Source: Clarkia xantiana subsp. parviflora
Lineage: Eukaryota > Streptophyta > Magnoliopsida > Myrtales > Onagraceae
Assembly: GCA_036873135.1 (NCBI GenBank)
Contig: JAPTYO010000041.1
Coordinates: forward strand, 1 to 64,000
Direction: 5' to 3'
DNA: 64,000 nucleotides
Shown: one piece after another, positions 59,135 through 64,000 of the stretch
Numbering within the stretch: position 1 is the first letter of the stretch
Layout: every line of letters starts with the position of its first letter
Notes under the pieces: generated by a model
The model's input: the letters and a program-made list of their open reading frames with translations, nothing else
Database searches by the model: none
What the model was told of the DNA's origin: nothing
Position numbers and translations under genes: made by a program

Positions 59135-61031
59135 TTAATTGGCCAACTGAAGCTGCTTGATGTGGTTTATCTGTTTCCCAGGGTTCAGTCCTTTAGGGCA
59201 AGCTCTTGCACAGTTCAAGATGGTATGGCACCTATAGAGCTTGAACTCATCGTTAATGGCATCAAGGCGTTCCTTAGTGTATTCATCTCGACTGTCACTT
59301 ATCCACCTGCATAACACAAATTTGAATCTCAATGCAACCATACTTCCTCCAAATGCTACAATTTCATGAATTCAATAAAAACCAGACAGGTAGCCAAAAA
59401 TAAAAACCAAACAGTCCCTTAGATTATTTATCAACAGACAAATATTATATCTTCGATGATGTTTTTGGCGTTTCTTAATGATGATCTGTTCTTGCTTTGT
59501 TTAGACATAAAGATAAGAGATAGCTCTCCATTTGTATTGATAATATATCTTCTAGATTGTTGCACCTTTTCTTGTGCATTGATCAAAGAAATAACAGACA
59601 ATAGAGAAATCTCACTGAAGCTGTGGGAGGCATCACTTTCTACAGGGTAGAAGCCGAATGTAATTACCTAGTTCTAACCATTCATCATATCAAGAAAAAG
59701 TTCCAAATATGCATGCTAATTGATCATTTTGCTTGGGTGGTATTAGTTATGTTCATAGCACCAAAGAATAATAAATCATCTTCATTCTTTCAAGCAATTT
59801 GATTGAACATATCATCAGTAGGTTTATGAATAAAAAGAAATTTGAGTTTTAGCAAGAGTAGAATTTATGGCATAATGGATTTTAGCAAAGAAGAATGGTG
59901 ACACCTAAATAGAGATTTGAGCTTAATTCACCAAAAACTCCTTCTCCATTATATTAATATGGGACAACTCGAGAATTAAACTGATTTAGGCTTAAATCCA
60001 TCTTCAACCTATCTCGTCTACCCTCACATCATTCTGCTTATTCCAACCATAAAAAGGCTCTAGTGAAACCTCTCATTATCATCCTAAAGCCAATCAATAT
60101 AACTACCTTTTCCCCGATAACACAGATTCAGGTTGGCATGAAAAGTAACACAGCCTACCTACATATGTAGATGCTTCCCCCCACCCCCACAATATTCTAC
60201 ATGTCTAGATTGCATAAGCATGTCAGCAATGAAAATGGACTACATTTTCAAAACAGGCAAAGCCAAATAGATGAAATTCCAGACAGCAGCTCAAAAGACA
60301 ATAGCAAAACATCAGAACAAGAAAAAACAACATTCAGTTCCAAAGAAGTTGAATATTTACCTGTTGGCATGAAGCAATGCAGCAGGGCCTAAGTAAGACT
60401 CAGGATTCCACCAGTAACTGGGGCAGGATGTGCTACAGCAGGCACACAGAATGCACTCATACATCCCATCGAGCTTGGCCCTATCCTTCTTGCTCTGCAG
60501 AATCTCCTTTCCAGGCACCGGAGCCTCGGTCTTCCTCTTCAGCCACGGCTCGATGCTCTTATACTGGTTATAGAAATTCGTCATGTCCACCACCAAGTCC
60601 TTGATCACGAACATGTGCGGCAAGGGAGTAACCGTGGAGGTCGAACCGGACTCAATCTTGGTCAGGCATGCGAGGCCGTTGCAGCCGTCGATGTTCATCG
60701 CGCAGGAGCCACAGATCCCCTCGCGGCAGGATCTGCGGAAGGTGAGGGACGGGTCCATCTCGTTCTTGATCTTGATTAAGGCGTCGAGCACCATCGGGCC
60801 GCAGTCCTTGAGATCGATCTGGTACTCCTTGAGCTCTGGCTTCGATGGATTGTCCGGGCTCCACCGATAGATTGAGAACGTCTTCATCGTAGGAGAAGAC
60901 TTGGCCTTAAGATCCACCTGCTGCGATTCGGCCTCACTCGCGTGGAAACGCGAGAAGATAAGCCGAGCAGTCGCCGGTGATGTTATCCTGGAGAGCAGCG
61001 GTGACGCCTTACGAAGCATGCCTGTCGCCAT
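59135..61031 (-). CDS. SDH2: Succinate dehydrogenase iron-sulfur subunit (complex II)
   Basis: Carries electrons from the flavoprotein SDH1 to ubiquinone in the inner mitochondrial membrane. Two coding exons (minus), 60361-61031 and 59135-59306, join to 280 aa (plant SDH2-1 type about 280). Start ATG at 61031 ([15 protein letters not shown]), an Arg-rich presequence; an in-frame ATG at 61151 would add a hydrophobic stretch unlike the family. The [2Fe-2S] ligands are in [10 protein letters not shown]...GLAC (Cys102, 107, 110, 122). The [4Fe-4S] site is ECILCACC (Cys193, 196, 199) and the [3Fe-4S] site includes Cys203 ([10 protein letters not shown]) and [14 protein letters not shown] in exon 2. 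All ligands are present. It ends HIKQLQLAN. The intron is about 1.05 kb. Confidence 0.97.
59307..60360 (-). other. SDH2 intron
   Basis: GTAAAT donor and TATGCAG acceptor. AT-rich; no nested gene or clear transposon. Confidence 0.85.
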
Positions 61032-61333
61032 AGCCGTGAACCAACGCCGCCGCAGATCGATTGATGAATGAAAATAAAGAGAGACGAGGCAGAGAAAGGG
61101 AGAGAGTGCAAAAATCACCAAAGAGGACAGACAGAGTGGTGTGGTGGCCACGCGCAGCAGGCGCTAAATGGGTCGTGATTGGTCGGGTCTTTGCGGGTTG
61201 TCAGATGGGTCGAATGACCAAATTGAGCTTGACCTCCGACTATTATACCGGCGAAGGATTAGGTTCATATAAAATCTTTATCAAGTGCAAATCCAGGGGT
61301 AGTTTAGGAAGACTATATAATTAAGAGGCCCAT

Positions 61334-61755
61334 TAGAGGTGTTAATAGAGTAGAGCGGGTATCGTCGGCTCCGGACCCGTCCAGCGGGCCGACATGTTCA
61401 ACCTAGTATCATACATCACAAGGAGCAGGGTGGGTCCCCGCAGGTCACCTCATAGAGACATAATCTACTATCACTAATCTTAAAACCATAAAATCTATAT
61501 TTACACATCTAAATTCAACCTCAAATTTGAATCATAAATTACAAATTTAACTTCAAATACAAATCACTAAACTCATTAGAATCATTGTTGTATTGACTAT
61601 ATGTTATATTATCCATATAATTTTCTATAATATACATAAGATACACGTCTGAGGCATGCCGCGACACCCAAATCTAGACACGTCACATATCCCAAGGGAT
61701 GCGGGTCGGCGGGGCCCCGCGGGCAGGTTGTATCCCTGACCCATTGACATCCCTA
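61334..61755. mobile_element. Possible hAT-like element upstream of SDH2
   Basis: The left end TAGAGGTGTTAATAGAG and the right end (inverted) TAGGGATGTCAATGGGTCAG are related. The ends are GC-rich with CGGGCCGACATG and GGGTCGGCGGGGCCCCGCGGG, the middle AT-rich. Flanks AGGCCCAT and ACTACCAT share 5 of 8 bases, a weak target duplication. It lies about 300 bp upstream of the SDH2 start codon. Confidence 0.5.
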
Positions 61756-62579
61756 ACTACCATTTGTTTTCGTGACAATTTTAAATTTTAAGGACATTTT
61801 TATAATGATTTAAGCAATATGTTTGTGCTATTTTTTTTTTCTATTTTTATAAAGGTGAACTCATATGGAAATTGACATTATTAATAATATGATGCAAATT
61901 CTAAATGTAGCTAAAAGTTCATATTTTTAACATTTTAGATAGATATGTTACAATTAATTTTACCATAAGAGTAGAACACAAACCTGATACTTGTGAAGCA
62001 TGATAGAAATTATCAATTTTAATTTGGCAACCACCAATTAATTTGGAATATACAAAAATAAGTGAAATGACAACTGGCTATTATTTAAACAGGGCCCACA
62101 GTCTTGGCACCCCAACCATTGAGTTCTTGAAAAGGAGAAATTCTTCAATAGGACCGACATACCACGTGGCAAAGATGTGGTGGCCATCTGTCCAGTGAAA
62201 TCAAAACATGTGTTAAAATATTAATCTCTCTCCGCAATGTGTCAGCAATATATTGAAGGAAGGGGCAACACCTATTTGACACATGGTAGATCGGTGCCAT
62301 TGAATAATTCCTCCTTGAAAAGATAGACACACAGAAAATGAGCTTTTATTTGGTGAATATGTGCCACCAGGTAGTGCCCCTCACCAAGATAAAACTATGT
62401 GGGTCCCACATGATTATCGTTGGAATATTGAGAGTAAATACGCAATTTATAATGTGTGAGGACCAAAATGTAGTATTTGAAAATTTAAGAACTAAAATGT
62501 AATTAGTCAAATTTTGGGTACTTATATGTAATTTACTCCAATTATCATGCAGGATATACACTAATATGAAATAATACGT
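61756..62579. other. Intergenic with a possible decayed foldback arm
   Basis: Around 62458-62535, GAGGACCAAAATGTAGTATT and GGTACTTATATGTAATTTAC recall the family 2 foldback words. Otherwise nothing is recognised. Confidence 0.35.
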
Positions 62580-62589
62580 ATTGATATGA

Positions 62590-63030
62590 AAACGAATACA
62601 TTTTTTTATACTGAGCCCTGTGCAGATCACAGTCTTCTTAAGAAAATTTCACCCCACCGCTGTGCACGAGGTTTAACACGCACCTCACAGGATTCAACAG
62701 TTTCATTGAATCGAATCCAGCACGGAATTCGTTCAACAGAACTGAACCAATTCATGAACTCAAACAAAGAACAGGAAAACCGACGACAAAGTCTATAGAT
62801 AAAAAAATACCTAGAAAGGTCGAACACGAAAAAAAAGTCGAAATTAACTTAGGAAGAACTCAGCAATTCGTCAACATGAAGAACAAATGAGGAGAAAAAT
62901 AAAATTGGATTTCCAAAAATTTGGACACTCAACCAAGAAGGATAAGGTACCACATTTTTCATTGTATGATTAGAGGAGAATGAAGTGTTTATTTATAGGA
63001 GATGAGTGGGGAGGAGGAGAGTGAAGCCAA
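62590..63030 (-). mobile_element. Possible solo LTR fragment (minus strand)
   Basis: On the minus strand a CTATAAATAAACACTTC TATA-like box (near 62990) is followed by a leader and then a body ending near CTGCACAGGGCTCAG. The order resembles a Copia-type LTR U3-R-U5. No second LTR or primer-binding site. Tentative. Confidence 0.3.
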
Positions 63031-63776
63031 CTAATGTACTACAAAAAACTTCACAAATTTCATTCACTAAAACCGGGCTTGAGTAAAATTCAATATTCTT
63101 GAGTAAAATTCAATTTAGCCAAAAAAAACTAGCCCAAATTAAACTTAATTAAAAATAAAACTTTTTTTTTTTTCCTAAAAATTCCCCATATGAATGAAAA
63201 TTGGAAACCTAAAGGTAGTTTTAGACACAAAGTTTGAGTTCAACGGTCAATACGTGCATAAGATAGATAGGTGTTACCCTTTAAATATATCCATTGCGAG
63301 ATCATGCATTATTTACTAGTTGGTCGATAGACGCGATGTTTTTGAATCGACTACCGTTGATGTAAATAACAACATGACCCACAAAGGTAAAGTACCTTCC
63401 TAGTATGGTTCAGTTCACACATTATGATCCGTTGGGCATGATTCATAAGGCTGGTTATGCAGACTTTCTAAGAATTGTACCCACAAAGACAACAATCTTA
63501 AGCACGCTTGGAGCAGGTGATATAAAACACCCAAAGCCCGTGATCCATCAATGTTCGCCCATGTTTGGTCAATAGGACCAGGGACTTGATATGCCCAGGA
63601 TTGGCGATCCCCTATCTCGGAATATCATAGGGGTTAGATTGAAGAATGGACGAAACTAATGGGTGTGCATCTATGTCTACACCAAATATTAGGGGGCAAA
63701 ATGAAATTGATCCAATATATTTCCGGCAGCATCTGCGTTTTACGAAAGTCCACCACGGCAGCGCCACATGCTGCGA
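63031..63776. other. Intergenic / TRAP-beta upstream region
   Basis: No gene recognised. The region 63300-63720 has a more balanced composition than the surrounding DNA but contains no frame with known motifs. Confidence 0.35.
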
Positions 63777-63784
63777 TATAAAAG
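63777..63784 (+). promoter_or_regulatory. TATA box of the TRAP-beta gene
   Basis: TATAAAAG, 60 bp before the start codon. This leaves room for a transcription start near 63810 and a short leader. Confidence 0.6.
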
Positions 63785-63843
63785 CTCCTTACAGACCTAA
63801 ACGGCTAAACACCATTCCGAAGTTCTGCATCAACACACCGGCA

Positions 63844-64000
63844 ATGGCGTCGCCTATCCCCAAGTCTGCTATCTCCGCCCTCTTGATTCTTCTGTTCATG
63901 TCGGCGTGCCTCGGCAGCTCCGATGTGCCGTTCATCGTTGCTCACAAGAAGGCGTCTCTGAACAGGCTCAAATCCGGAGCTGAACGTGTCTCAGTCTCCA
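63844..64000 (+). CDS. Translocon-associated protein beta (TRAP-beta), 5' part
   Basis: Partial: the first 52 codons before the window ends. MASPIPKSAISALLILLLFM is a cleavable signal peptide ending about ACLGSS. The mature start SSDVPFIVAHKKASLNRLKS, then GAERVSVS, is highly characteristic of plant TRAP-beta. This is a single-pass ER membrane subunit that assists the Sec61 channel in translocating secretory proteins. The rest of the luminal domain and the membrane segment lie outside. No intron within the visible part. Confident in family. Confidence 0.9.
   Translation, partial: MASPIPKSAISALLILLFMSACLGSSDVPFIVAHKKASLNRLKSGAERVSVS

Overview
The window is nuclear DNA of a flowering plant, most likely a eudicot. 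The evidence is AT-rich intergenic DNA, GT-AG introns, and plant-type genes: TPLATE, a glucuronoxylan methyltransferase, DUF642, DUF3339 and a WVD2-like TPX2 protein. Many class I and class II transposons are present. The species cannot be named from the sequence alone.

Layout. Positions 1-18310 are one uninterrupted satellite of about 178-180 bp monomers, roughly 100 copies. They are organised in long higher-order units that restart near 5, 3209, 7892, 11482 and 15409. The array stops exactly at the 5' end of a small non-autonomous Helitron (18311-19013). Next come a DUF3339 micro-protein gene (20064-20270), a tRNA-Ser(UGA) on the minus strand, a 983 bp hAT element with a perfect 8 bp target duplication and an internal SINE-like piece, and a ZNF511-like C2H2 gene (22839-24565). 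From 25456 to 28032 lies an internally deleted Ty3-type element whose 5' LTR carries a foldback MITE. A two-exon GXM gene (28280-29437, minus), Copia/LTR remnants and a DUF642 gene (33392-35718, minus) follow.

Positions 36016-41190 hold an unusual element. It has two inverted arms of more than 1 kb, each with its own TATA box, leader, start codon and matching first-exon donor, and they drive two convergent ORFs. The minus-strand ORF resembles the plant 'putative gypsy type' gag-like domain. A GC-rich foldback (41425-42431) separates it from TPLATE (42660-47886, minus, 7 coding exons, 1178 aa). A hAT-like element lies about 200 bp upstream of the TPLATE start codon. Next are cytochrome c1 (49686-52360, minus, 7 coding exons, 311 aa), a near-perfect foldback (53511-54035), a WVD2-like/TPX2 gene (55925-57913, plus), the SDH iron-sulfur subunit SDH2 (59135-61031, minus, 280 aa) and the start of a TRAP-beta gene (63844 to the end, plus).

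The genes do not form a pathway cluster. SDH2 (complex II) and cytochrome c1 (complex III) are near each other, and GXM and DUF642 both act on the cell wall, but each gene has its own promoter. The recurring theme is a set of foldback elements (six two-armed copies plus single-arm remnants) with GGGTTAA-like ends. Several have 9 bp target duplications, and nearly every intergenic gap after the satellite contains one. The strongest leads are the convergent inverted-arm element, the satellite/Helitron boundary and the foldback family.
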